Positions 43,661-52,394 of a DNA stretch of 64,000 nucleotides are shown here, in pieces (within the stretch, counting starts at the first letter, position 1; each line of letters starts with the position of its first letter). The position numbers and the translations under genes were made by a program. Source of the DNA: JADJGC01 sp964617645 (GTDB lineage Bacteria > Zixibacteria > MSB-5A5 > CAIYYT01); the NCBI GenBank assembly GCA_964617645.1, contig CAZTYE010000002.1, forward strand, positions 1-64,000. The letters run 5' to 3'. The notes under the pieces were generated by a model, which made no database searches, was not told the DNA's origin, and was given only the letters and a program-made list of their open reading frames with translations.

Positions 43661-44902
43661 ATGAGGCAGCTCTCTCTTATCATGTTTGCCGCAGCGGCCG
43701 CGGTTCTGATCGGCGGTTGTGGGCGTACCGACTCGCCGTCCGGAAGTGTTGCTTTCTGGCAATTCTGGACGAGCCCGGAAGTGCGACCGGTAGTCGTGGC
43801 CATGACGGATTCGTTTGTGGCGGCCCACAAAGTCCCGGTTCAACTTGGTGATCTGACCTGGGCCGACGGACATGAAAAAATCGCAATTGCGCTGGCCGGA
43901 GGCAGCGGGCCGGATGTGCTCGAACTTGGATCCGATTGGGTAGCGGAATTCGCCGCCGGCGGGCGCTTGCTCGATTTGACTCCCCACCTTGGTGGCTTGC
44001 GCGATTCGCTGTTGATGTGGGAGCCGGCGGAACTTCGCGGCGGGACTTATGGCGTGCCGTGGATGCTGGGAACGCGGGTGCTGTTTTGCAATCGAACGCT
44101 TCTAACGCAAGCCGGCTACAGCGCAGATTTCGAACCGCGCACTTGGGCAGAGCTTCTGAACGCAGCAGAGAATGTCAATGCGCTCGGAGATGGAACTTCT
44201 GGTTTCGGGTCGAATGCTGCGGAGCGGCACCGTCTTTACAAAAAATTCCTGCCGTTCTTCTGGAGCGCCGGCGGCGAGGTCTTCGATCAGACACTAACGA
44301 AAACGATGTTCGCTTCGCCAGCCGGGCGGGAATCACTGGAGTATTATCTGAAGTTGTCTGCTACCGGGCTGATCGAATCGCAAGCGCGGCTCGATGAGTA
44401 CTTTGCCGCCGGCAAAGTCGGTTTTGTCATCTCCGGTGAATGGTTAATTCGGCGCTTGACCAACGGAGCGCTATCATTCGACTACTTCGTTTGCACTATG
44501 CCGGCGATCGATTCGTCCGGAGTCGGCTACTCGTTTTCGGGGGGCGAGTATCTGGCCATCAACCACGACAGCAAGCGGGCCGACGTGGCGATGGCCTTCA
44601 TTCGCCATCTCGTGCAACCGGCAAATGATCGCCGCTTTGCGACTGCAACCGGAAGTTTTACGCCGGTAAATCGCTTTTCGTCCGCCGGCGCTGACTTGCC
44701 CATGACCAGGACGGCAGAAGTTTTCCGACGGCAATTGCAGAATTCGCGTTCGACGCCGGTGCATCCGCGTTGGGTGGCGATCGAGGAAATACTCGAGCGG
44801 GGACTCGAGCAGGCGATTTATGGAAAGCTGTCAGCCGCGGAGGCACTGGCTCTGATTGACCGCGAGTGCGCGCAGGCGTTGAGCGGGCATGAAAATCCGT
44901 AG
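43661..44902 (+). CDS. ABC transporter sugar-binding lipoprotein
   Basis: The 413-aa protein is an extracellular solute-binding protein of the MalE/UgpB cluster. A lipobox IGGC ends the signal peptide. Hallmarks are VAFWQFWTSPEVRPVVVAM, GPDVLELGSDWVAEFAAGG, YGVPWMLGTRVLFCNRTLL and the EYFAAGKVGFVISGEWLI segment. The substrate is likely a sugar or sugar-like molecule, but cannot be defined. ATG 43661 was chosen; the frame is open back to 43628. It overlaps the first permease gene by 14 bases. Confidence 0.92.
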   Translation: MRQLSLIMFAAAAAVLIGGCGRTDSPSGSVAFWQFWTSPEVRPVVVAMTDSFVAAHKVPVQLGDLTWADGHEKIAIALAGGSGPDVLELGSDWVAEFAAGGRLLDLTPHLGGLRDSLLMWEPAELRGGTYGVPWMLGTRVLFCNRTLLTQAGYSADFEPRTWAELLNAAENVNALGDGTSGFGSNAAERHRLYKKFLPFFWSAGGEVFDQTLTKTMFASPAGRESLEYYLKLSATGLIESQARLDEYFAAGKVGFVISGEWLIRRLTNGALSFDYFVCTMPAIDSSGVGYSFSGGEYLAINHDSKRADVAMAFIRHLVQPANDRRFATATGSFTPVNRFSSAGADLPMTRTAEVFRRQLQNSRSTPVHPRWVAIEEILERGLEQAIYGKLSAAEALALIDRECAQALSGHENP

Positions 44903-45779
44903 CGCGAGTCGATTCGGCGGCAGCGACTGGCTGTTTCTGTCGCCGTGGCTGGCGACGCTTCTGGTGTTCTGGCTCTTCCCGATTGTAGCCTCATTCGTTG
45001 TTTCGTTTACCGACTATCGCCTGTTGACGGGCGAGTACCGTTTCGTCGGTTTTGCGAACTTCGTTCGTCTCTTCCAAGATGGCGCTTTTCTTCGGGCGAT
45101 CTCAAATACGGCTATCTTCACCATTGGCACGCTGCCGGTAACGACAATGCTGGCAATCCTGCTCGCGCTACTCGTAAACAATCGTTTGCCGGCCCGACGA
45201 CTGTTTCAATCGATCTATTTCTTCCCTTCCGTGATTTCGCTCGTTGTGGTGGCATTGATCTTCACGACGCTCTACGCGCGCGGCGGATACATTCAGATGC
45301 TGGTGGAGTTGGTGGGGATAACCGCTCCGGCAGACGGATTCCTCTTCTCTGAGGTTACAGCGCTTCCGGCAATCATGGCGATGGATGTTTGGATGTCCAC
45401 GGGCTACTACATGCTGCTGTTTCTTGCGGCGCTGCAGTCGATCCCGCAGGAACTCCACGACGCCACGCATTTAGAGGGTGCGCGCTGGTGGGATCGGTTT
45501 CGTGCGGTGACGCTGCCGCATTTGAAGCCGATGCTGCTGTTCGTGGTCGTGCTGAATACAATCAAGAGCTTTCAGATATTTGTCGAAGTGTTCGTGATGA
45601 CCAGAGGCGGCCCGTTGAGTTCGACGACGACGATGGTGTATTTCGTTTACGAAGAAGGACTGCACAAATTCAATATCGGCTACGGCGCAGCGGCGGCGAA
45701 TGTGCTTTTTGTGCTGATCGCGCTGGTCGCCTGGCTGGAGTTGCGGCTGATTCGCTCACGGACGGCGGCGGATGCGTAA
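44889..45779 (+). CDS. ABC sugar transporter permease (MalF/UgpA type)
   Basis: The 296-aa inner-membrane permease has six helices and the EAA loop LHDATHLEGARWWDRFRAV, which contacts the ATPase. The N-terminal WLFLSPWLATLLVFWLFPIV and VSFTDYRLL segments are typical. It overlaps both neighbours. Confidence 0.94.
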   Translation: MKIRSASRFGGSDWLFLSPWLATLLVFWLFPIVASFVVSFTDYRLLTGEYRFVGFANFVRLFQDGAFLRAISNTAIFTIGTLPVTTMLAILLALLVNNRLPARRLFQSIYFFPSVISLVVVALIFTTLYARGGYIQMLVELVGITAPADGFLFSEVTALPAIMAMDVWMSTGYYMLLFLAALQSIPQELHDATHLEGARWWDRFRAVTLPHLKPMLLFVVVLNTIKSFQIFVEVFVMTRGGPLSSTTTMVYFVYEEGLHKFNIGYGAAAANVLFVLIALVAWLELRLIRSRTAADA

Positions 45780-46593
45780 AGCTACGCGATCCGGATATTG
45801 GCGCTTTGCCGGCGCGGTGGTGATTGCCGGAACTTGCCTCGCGCCGTTTGCGTACTTGTTGATCGGGTCCTTCGCCCGGAATTTCACTTTGACCGGCAAA
45901 CTCGAATTTGCGCGGATTGAGCTCACTTTCGCTAACTACCAATTCTTGTTTTCGCAATCGCAATTGTACGTGCCGCTGCTGAACTCGTTGCTGGTAGCAG
46001 CGATCGTGACGGCGGGTAACTTGGTCTTCTGCACATTGGTGGGATACGTACTGGCGCGACGACGATTCCGCGGCCGACAATTGATCACCTTGAGCGTTGT
46101 ACTGGTGCTGATGATACCGGCGCATGTGGTGATTATTCCGGTTTACTTGATGAGCAATTGGCTGGGCATATTCGATACTTATCTGGCGTTGATCTTGCCG
46201 TTTTTGGTAATGCCGCTCGGTGTGTTTATGATGCGGCAGTACATCTCGGCGTTACCGGCGGACATGGAAGAAGCCGCTCGTCTGGAAGGCGCCGGTGAGT
46301 GGACTGTTGTATGGCGCGTGGTGATGCCCCTCTGTCGACCTGCGCTGGCGGTGTTGGGAGTACAAGTGTTTCTTGTCAATTGGAACTCTTTCATTTACCC
46401 TTTCATTCTGACTTCATCAGAGTCGATGCGCACGCTGCCGGTGGCGCTGGCGCTGCTCCAAGGATACCAGAGCATCAATATCCCGCAGCTTTTCGCGGCT
46501 TCAACGATCTCGGCACTGCCGACGGTCGTGATCTTCGTTTTGTTCTCGCGACGGATCACCGAGGGGATTATTGCCGGCGCTTTGAAAGGATAA
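45772..46593 (+). CDS. ABC sugar transporter permease (MalG/UgpE type)
   Basis: The 273-aa second permease has six helices and the EAA motif MEEAARLEGAGEWTVVWRVV. The preceding FLVMPLGVFMMRQYI and the following MPLCRPALAVLGVQVFLVNW, WNSFIYPFIL are conserved. Its start overlaps the previous gene by 8 bases. No ATP-binding subunit follows, so a shared MsmK-like ATPase elsewhere is expected. Confidence 0.94.
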   Translation: MRKATRSGYWRFAGAVVIAGTCLAPFAYLLIGSFARNFTLTGKLEFARIELTFANYQFLFSQSQLYVPLLNSLLVAAIVTAGNLVFCTLVGYVLARRRFRGRQLITLSVVLVLMIPAHVVIIPVYLMSNWLGIFDTYLALILPFLVMPLGVFMMRQYISALPADMEEAARLEGAGEWTVVWRVVMPLCRPALAVLGVQVFLVNWNSFIYPFILTSSESMRTLPVALALLQGYQSINIPQLFAASTISALPTVVIFVLFSRRITEGIIAGALKG

Positions 46594-46648
46594 AGCCGCG
46601 CCGGCGGCAATAAGATATACGAAGTCGAACCCAGAAGAGGCCGGTCAG

Positions 46649-48532
46649 CTACATACCGGAACGGGCGCGGTCGCGCTCAACCTCGACAAAGTCCTTCACT
46701 CCGTCGCAGATTGCCGCGGCAATTTTCTTGCGAAACTCCGGCTCTAATAAATCGCGCTCTTGATCAGGCAGCATCATGAATGCACACTCGACGAGGGTTG
46801 CCAGATAGCCGGTAGGCCGAATGACGGCGAAGTTTCCGTGCCAGAGGCCGTAGTCGTTGTAGCCGGTCGCTTTGACCAGGCGCTTGAGCACGGAGGCCGC
46901 AAGCGCCTGCGAGTGAGGATGGTAATAGAAGCAGGAGCTGCCGTTGTTGAAAAACGGGTTGACGCCATCCGGTAGCGCATTGTTGTGCACTGAGATGAAA
47001 ATGTCCGCGTCGAACTGGTAAGCCAGCGGCGGCCGCGCATGGAGCGGCAGCGGCGTGTCCGCAGCGCGAGTCATGAACACCTCAGCGCCGGCGTCGATGA
47101 GAAGGTCGCGCAGTTCGAGCGCGATCAGAAGATTGGCGTCCTTCTCCTTGAATCCGGTCGGGCCAATGGCGCCGGCGTCGGGGGAGTGCCCCGGATCGAG
47201 AACGATGCGCAAGCCACGTAGATTGCCGGTGAGCGGCGGACGCGCAGCGAGGCGAAGCTTCAGCTTGGTTCCCGCGTATGAGGCGTCATACCCCCAGAGG
47301 CTCTGGGCCAGTTCGACAATCACCCTCGTCACGCCGACTTGCGGCTGTTCGAAGCGAATCGCAGCAATCAGACTGTCGGAGTTATCATAGCGAACCCAAT
47401 CGACATCGGAGGTGCAGTTGTAGAGATCGAGAATCAATCGGCGACTGGCCGGATCGTGATCGACACGAAACGGCAATTGGGCGCCCGGATCGACAGTGAC
47501 TTCCACGCCGCCCACGATCTTTGTGGTGCGGATGATGCCGAAACTGCCACGTGGAACGCGGGCGCCCTCGGGCAGGAGTCTTAGCGATGTATCGGCTATC
47601 CAAACTTCCTGACCATCAACCAAGCGACCGCGATAGAACCGGTCTTCAAAGCCAGTGATGCGAAATCGTAGACCGCGCGGCTGGAAGATCGAGAAATAGC
47701 CCTGACGCGAGCCAACACGAAGAGTATGAGTCGAATCGGTCAACTCGCCGACAACGTATTTCGTCTCCGGCCATACCGTTAGTTTGTTGTCGTTGTCTCT
47801 GGTCACGCATTGACAACTGTCAAGTTGTCGCCTGAATCCCTTTTGTTCGCTGTCCAGGAAGCGAAGGCGTTTCCGGCACAAGTAGAAGGTAATCGTTACC
47901 GAATCATCGACGTGGCGCTCGGTTAGCGACAACTGTCCGGCAAACAAGCCCTTGACTAACAAGGAGTCGGGCACGCCGCCGGCGCCGAACAGCGATTCCG
48001 CCCAATAATTTTGCGGTCGCGGCGCGGACTCGAGCATCGGCATCAAGCGCGCATCGCGCGAGGTGCGGAAGTATGCATGCAGTTCAGGCGTGCCGCGAAA
48101 ACCAACCTCGAGGAGATCGCCCTCGGTGAGTATCAGCTTGCCGGACGGCTGCATGTAGCCACTGCGAATGAGCAAGGAGTCTTTCGGCGGCACCCGATAA
48201 GGCTCAGGTACGTTGATCGCCAACTCCGACGCGGTCGACCTCTGTTGCAGGCGGGCTTCGAGTTTGAATACGAATCGTCCGGGATACACGGGCAAGAACG
48301 CGAGAAACGCGCCGTTGTCGTGCACTTTTACCGAGTCGCCATTAATGCGCAGCGCCGCGCCGGGAGTGACCTTGCCGAAAATGAACTGCGAATCGACGGC
48401 GGCAATCCGCTGATCGGGTCGGGGATAGACGATTTCGATTTGCGGGGCATCAGAAACGGCCTGAGCAACAAGATCGGCGCAAGGCAACAACAATGCCAGG
48501 ACCGCGGCGACAAAGAACGTTTGACTTTTCAT
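46649..48532 (-). CDS. N-acetylmuramoyl-L-alanine amidase (Amidase_3)
   Basis: The 627-aa secreted enzyme cleaves the bond between muramic acid and the stem peptide. After a signal peptide there are Ig-like or bacterial-surface beta domains (about 30-400: EIVYPRPDQRIAAVDSQFIF, SLLIRSGYMQPSGKLILTEG). A C-terminal zinc amidase domain (about 425-620) has LRIVLDPGHSPDAGAIGPTG (zinc His), EKDANLLIALELR, RAADTPLPLHARPPLAYQFD, FISVHNNALPDG (zinc His) and LVECAFMM (catalytic Glu). Its ATG overlaps the epimerase stop as ATGA. It is the last gene of the murein-peptide operon. Confidence 0.93.
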   Translation of the reverse strand: MKSQTFFVAAVLALLLPCADLVAQAVSDAPQIEIVYPRPDQRIAAVDSQFIFGKVTPGAALRINGDSVKVHDNGAFLAFLPVYPGRFVFKLEARLQQRSTASELAINVPEPYRVPPKDSLLIRSGYMQPSGKLILTEGDLLEVGFRGTPELHAYFRTSRDARLMPMLESAPRPQNYWAESLFGAGGVPDSLLVKGLFAGQLSLTERHVDDSVTITFYLCRKRLRFLDSEQKGFRRQLDSCQCVTRDNDNKLTVWPETKYVVGELTDSTHTLRVGSRQGYFSIFQPRGLRFRITGFEDRFYRGRLVDGQEVWIADTSLRLLPEGARVPRGSFGIIRTTKIVGGVEVTVDPGAQLPFRVDHDPASRRLILDLYNCTSDVDWVRYDNSDSLIAAIRFEQPQVGVTRVIVELAQSLWGYDASYAGTKLKLRLAARPPLTGNLRGLRIVLDPGHSPDAGAIGPTGFKEKDANLLIALELRDLLIDAGAEVFMTRAADTPLPLHARPPLAYQFDADIFISVHNNALPDGVNPFFNNGSSCFYYHPHSQALAASVLKRLVKATGYNDYGLWHGNFAVIRPTGYLATLVECAFMMLPDQERDLLEPEFRKKIAAAICDGVKDFVEVERDRARSGM

Positions 48533-49548
48533 GCCAGGGTATTCTCTCCGATTGAAATTCCCAACCCGGAGCCGCCGGGAAGAATGATACGATCACCGTC
48601 AAAGTGCGCGCCCCAAAACGGATCATTTTCGGTCAGAAGAATGGCGTCCAAATCAAACCAGTCAAATTCGGAGGCCAGATGCGCTGCGGCGGTGATGCCG
48701 ATTGCCGATTCCACCATGCAGCCCAAAAGCAGTTTCAGACCGCCGGCGCGCGCCCGTTCGGCCATGCCCAAAACCGGCAGGATGCCGCCGCACTTGGACA
48801 GTTTGAGATTGACGCCATCAATCACGCGCTCGAAGCGAGCAATATCATTGGTGGTGCGAATCGATTCGTCAAGTACCAGCGGACACTCGATCTTGTTCTT
48901 GATGCGGTCAAGGTCGAACAGGGTAGGTTCTTTCAACGGTTGCTCAACAAACTCGATCGGATAACCGCGCAGTACGCGCATGCGATCGAGGGTTTCGTCG
49001 CGAGTCCAGCCGCCGTTGGCGTCGAGGCGGAGTTTCGTCTCGCGAGATTTCAATACTTGCTCCACGAAATCGATATCGCCGCCAAAGCCCACCTTAAGCT
49101 TGAGGCTGCCGAAGTCCGATGCCAACTCCAGTTGCCGCTTGACATCTTCGGCATCGCCAAAAGTGATCGTGAACGAACTGACGATTTCGTCGCGGGATTG
49201 GAGTTTCAGATACTGCCATAGCGGTTGGCCGCTTACTCGCGCGGCGTGGTCAAGTAGCGCCGTTTCAATGGCGCAGCGCGCAACATTGAGCGTCTCCGGC
49301 AGAGATCGCTGGAATGCATCGAGTGAGTCACGCGAAGACGGCTGACCGGCCTCCTGCCAAAGGCGCAGCGCTTGTTCAAGAGCCTCGGCGGAAGATACGC
49401 CATAGTGAATCGATGATGATCCTTCACCGAAGCCGTTGCCATGGCGCGCAATCAGCGTAGTCTTGCTGGTTGCCGAAGCCTGCGACAACGTAAACGGGCG
49501 TTTCAGACGCAAGCTCACGAGATCAAGCTTCAGTGTCGGCTCAGTCAC
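48529..49548 (-). CDS. L-Ala-D/L-Glu epimerase (enolase superfamily)
   Basis: The enzyme epimerises L-Ala-D-Glu released from murein so it can be degraded. The 339-aa protein has the muconate-lactonising barrel: TSKTTLIARHGNGFGEGSSS, FGSLKLKVGFGGD with the KxK catalytic lysines, LRLDANGGW (metal Asp), EFVEQPLKE (Glu), PLVLDESIRT (Asp) and NLKLSKCGGI (second lysine). GTG 49548 is the start, with GAGGAGG upstream, overlapping the LD-carboxypeptidase stop by 8 bases. The epimerase assignment, rather than another dipeptide epimerase, is supported by the flanking murein genes. Confidence 0.9.
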   Translation of the reverse strand: MTEPTLKLDLVSLRLKRPFTLSQASATSKTTLIARHGNGFGEGSSSIHYGVSSAEALEQALRLWQEAGQPSSRDSLDAFQRSLPETLNVARCAIETALLDHAARVSGQPLWQYLKLQSRDEIVSSFTITFGDAEDVKRQLELASDFGSLKLKVGFGGDIDFVEQVLKSRETKLRLDANGGWTRDETLDRMRVLRGYPIEFVEQPLKEPTLFDLDRIKNKIECPLVLDESIRTTNDIARFERVIDGVNLKLSKCGGILPVLGMAERARAGGLKLLLGCMVESAIGITAAAHLASEFDWFDLDAILLTENDPFWGAHFDGDRIILPGGSGLGISIGENTLA

Positions 49549-50485
49549 GCGTGACCTCCTCAAGCAATACGAGAGACTTGGCCTCGGTGTCGAGCCGCGC
49601 GCGAACGCCCATGGGGATCGTCAGCGAGCCGTCGCAATGGCCATAACGCAACCCCAGCAAAATCGGAATGTCACGGCGGAACAAGCCGCGCAGCCGCTCC
49701 CGAAAACGCACTTCGTTTTGGCGGCGTGATGAAGTCTTACCGTCCTTGCGCCAGTCGATGTTTCCAATAACGACGCCGGCGATTCCGTAGAGCTGGCCGG
49801 CTAACTTCAGGTGCTGCAGGAACGAGTCGATGTGATCGACGGTTTCGTTAACATCCTCGAAAAAGAGTATGCTGTTCTCAAAGCGCGGGAGGAAACCGGT
49901 GCCGATGAGTTGCACAATTGAATAGAGATTGCCGCCCAGCAAGACGCCTTCCGCGATGCCGGGGGAGAGTACTTCGATTGACTTGCGATCCTCTTTCTCG
50001 ATGAGATCAATTCCGGTGATCACGCCGGTGAGCAACGGCAACATTCTCCGGAGCTCGCGGCTGTCCACGGTGCCCACCATCGGTCCGGAAAATGAAACCA
50101 GACCAATCTTGCGGTACAGCGCAAGCTGCAAGATCGTTAAGTCGGAGAAGCCGATTAGCGCTTTGGGTCGCGTCTTTGCGGCTTCAAAGTCGATGTGTTT
50201 CAACAATCGTAGACAGCCATATCCGCCGCGGCCGGCGATCAGAGCGCGGCTCTTCGCCGAACGAAACGCCGCGTTGAGTTCAGCGGCTCGCTGTTCATCC
50301 TCGCCGGCGAGACCGTGATGATCGGCTTCCATGAGCGCCGAGCCTTCGATCTCGAAGTGCTGCTCCAGCAGGGAAACACCGTCATTGTATGAGCGCACCA
50401 TGCTTCTTCCAGAGCGCAAGGCACTTGCCGGAAAGATGACCTTAAGGCGGTCGCCACTTCTGAGTCGCGGCGGTAACAGTGTCAC
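49541..50485 (-). CDS. LD-carboxypeptidase (murein tetrapeptidase, S66)
   Basis: This serine peptidase removes D-Ala from murein tetrapeptides in the cytoplasm. The 314-aa sequence has DRLKVIFPAS, FRSAKSRALIAGRGGYGCLR, the nucleophile motif PKALIGFSDLTILQLAL (Ser in GFSD), and C-terminal RFENSILFFEDVNETVDHID and GLRYGHCDGSLTIPMGVRA. It corresponds to YkfA/LdcA. GTG 50485 overlaps the upstream stop as GTGA. Confidence 0.94.
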   Translation of the reverse strand: MTLLPPRLRSGDRLKVIFPASALRSGRSMVRSYNDGVSLLEQHFEIEGSALMEADHHGLAGEDEQRAAELNAAFRSAKSRALIAGRGGYGCLRLLKHIDFEAAKTRPKALIGFSDLTILQLALYRKIGLVSFSGPMVGTVDSRELRRMLPLLTGVITGIDLIEKEDRKSIEVLSPGIAEGVLLGGNLYSIVQLIGTGFLPRFENSILFFEDVNETVDHIDSFLQHLKLAGQLYGIAGVVIGNIDWRKDGKTSSRRQNEVRFRERLRGLFRRDIPILLGLRYGHCDGSLTIPMGVRARLDTEAKSLVLLEEVTRD

Positions 50486-51294
50486 AAGATCCTCCGAGTT
50501 GTCGTAACGGCATTGGCCAAGTCGGCACGAAATCGCGGGTGGCCGGGATCGAGCGATTCGAATTGGACGCCGGCGCGCAGGCGCGAACTGTGGAGTATCA
50601 TCGCGTCGCTGAAGGCGATTGCGACGTGCCCGGGAAAGAAGATCAAATCACCGGGCATGATCTCGGACGATGACACTTCCCTGCCAACCCGCGCTTGATC
50701 TTTCGAATCTCGCGGCAAGACGACCCCACAACGGCGATAGACGGCCTGCGTAAAGCCCGAACAGTCGTAGCCGAACGACGATGCCCCGCCCCAAAGATAA
50801 GGAACAGAAATCAGCGATTGAGCCTCTGCAAGCGCTTCAGGAACTGTGATCGTGACGTCACGCACAACACGTCCAAAGAACATACCCCACTCCGGACCAT
50901 CAGGAGCGCGAAAACGATCGCCGCCGAGCGATTCGAGCCGGGAGCCGTACGGCAAGCAGAGGCGCTCGTCGTTGTCGCCGTGAAACACCGCCAATTGCGA
51001 GGTGACGATGGAATTGCCGAAGTTCGCTGTTGGCTTATCAGTCATGTATGCCGATGCCATCCAACCGGCGTAGTTGTCCGGCGTCCGGACTTTGGAGAAC
51101 ATTCCGGAGATCTCGACGACTTCGACAACGTGACCGAAGATGGCCTGCGAAACGCGCTCAGAGCGATGATCCGGCGCAACGCGCATGTCGGCGACGGGAA
51201 CGATGATACTGGCAGTACCCACATGCTGAAGAAGCGCAGATGAGCCTCCGGATTCAACAAAAAGCGTCGGCGGGGCGTGCTGACTCGCGAGCAA
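50482..51294 (-). CDS. NlpC/P60 gamma-D-glutamyl endopeptidase, YkfC-like
   Basis: The protein has two SH3-like regions (about 25-85 and 95-145) and a C-terminal NlpC/P60 domain with FGYDCSGFTQAVYRRCGVVL (catalytic Cys), GDLIFFPGHVAIAFSD (catalytic His) and MILHSSRLRAGV. This layout equals YkfC, which hydrolyses L-Ala-gamma-D-Glu-diaminopimelate peptides. Start uncertain: TTG 51294 lies in the U-tract of the upstream terminator, so GTG 51222, just before the first SH3 strand, is possible. No signal peptide is evident. First gene of the murein operon. Confidence 0.9.
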   Translation of the reverse strand: MLASQHAPPTLFVESGGSSALLQHVGTASIIVPVADMRVAPDHRSERVSQAIFGHVVEVVEISGMFSKVRTPDNYAGWMASAYMTDKPTANFGNSIVTSQLAVFHGDNDERLCLPYGSRLESLGGDRFRAPDGPEWGMFFGRVVRDVTITVPEALAEAQSLISVPYLWGGASSFGYDCSGFTQAVYRRCGVVLPRDSKDQARVGREVSSSEIMPGDLIFFPGHVAIAFSDAMILHSSRLRAGVQFESLDPGHPRFRADLANAVTTTRRIL

Positions 51295-51327
51295 GAAAAC
51301 GGCCGGTGGCTCAAAGAACCACCGGCC
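51292..51327 (-). terminator. Rho-independent terminator of the outer-membrane operon
   Basis: On the minus strand GGCCGGTGG and CCACCGGCC form a perfect 9-bp stem with a 9-base loop, followed by GTTTTCTTG. It separates the PorV-like gene from the murein-peptide operon. Confidence 0.8.
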
Positions 51328-51350
51328 AAAATGATGAATCGAATGCGAGT

Positions 51351-52376
51351 TTAGAAGGCAAACTTGACGGTAAAGTACTGATTATCGTCAAATCCCGAGA
51401 TGTCGACCTGCTGCCAGGAATAGTCGAAGATCACATTCGAACTGCCCCAGTTCAGCTTGACACCGGCGCCGAACGATCCGCCGAACGAATAGTCGTCCTG
51501 AGCGGAGCCGACAAAGCCGCCGCGCAGGAAGAACAGGTCGTTGTACGAATACTCAGCGCCGCCCTTGAACTCGTCCTGCGAAAAGTTGTTCGCCTGAAAC
51601 GCGCCGGTGACTTCGAGACTGTTCTTCTCGTTGTTCTGGAGCGCATCCCACGCCGCGCCGAACTGAATCGACGACGGCAGATCGAATCCTTCACTTTCGG
51701 TGCGCACCGTCTTCGTCGCCGAATTCGGGTCGCTTCCCGGCGGAATGATCTTGATGTCAAAGCCGGAGCCGGTGAACTGCATGTTCGGGCCGAAGTTCTT
51801 TAACACGACACCGAACTTGAGGCCGCGCCAATTGGGCTGGTATGTAAAGCCGAAATCAAAGGCAACGCCGCGGGCTTCGGCCAGATCGATCTTCTCGTTA
51901 ACGAAGAACGCGCTGGCGCCGAAAGCGACGCGGTCGGTGAATTGCCGGGCGTAGGTCAAGCCGACGACTGTGAACGTCGGATTGAAAATCGTCCCCGACG
52001 ATCCCTGCTTGTCCGCAGCCGTCGTCTTGAGAATCTCACCGATCGACAGGACTTTGACCGAGGCGCCGATCGTGCCGATTCCCTCGAGCGACGTCGCGGC
52101 CGCAACGTACTCCATGTTCATATCGGCGAAGTACTCAAGATGTGAGAACATCGCTTCGGTGCCGGTCAGACGCGCGGCGCCCGCCGGATTCCAGAAAAGC
52201 GCTTCCGCGCCGGAGGTATTGGCGATCACCGAACCTGCCAGCGAAGAGCCGCGAGAGCCGACCGGAATGCGCAATTCCTGCGCGCCGGAAGTGCCAATGC
52301 GCTGTTCGTTACCGGCGAGGAGCACGGCGCTCATCACCAGCAGCAGCGCCAACGAGAGTAAGAATATCTTCTTCAT
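51351..52376 (-). CDS. PorV/PorQ-family outer-membrane protein
   Basis: A signal peptide (KKIFLLSLALLLVMSAVLLA) precedes a beta barrel of the PorV/PorQ (UPF0164-like) type: SGAQELRIPVGSRGSSLAGS, ANTSGAEALFWNPAGAARL, EYVAAATSLEGIGTIGASVK, TYARQFTDRVAFGASAFFVN and the terminal DYSWQQVDI with NQYFTVKFAF. PorV shuttles proteins in type IX secretion of Bacteroidetes, but family members also occur in phyla without that system. ATG 52376 (GGAG eight bases upstream) is preferred to GTG 52385. Last gene of a three-gene operon. Confidence 0.87.
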   Translation of the reverse strand: MKKIFLLSLALLLVMSAVLLAGNEQRIGTSGAQELRIPVGSRGSSLAGSVIANTSGAEALFWNPAGAARLTGTEAMFSHLEYFADMNMEYVAAATSLEGIGTIGASVKVLSIGEILKTTAADKQGSSGTIFNPTFTVVGLTYARQFTDRVAFGASAFFVNEKIDLAEARGVAFDFGFTYQPNWRGLKFGVVLKNFGPNMQFTGSGFDIKIIPPGSDPNSATKTVRTESEGFDLPSSIQFGAAWDALQNNEKNSLEVTGAFQANNFSQDEFKGGAEYSYNDLFFLRGGFVGSAQDDYSFGGSFGAGVKLNWGSSNVIFDYSWQQVDISGFDDNQYFTVKFAF

Positions 52377-52394
52377 CGTTTTCACTCCTCTCCT

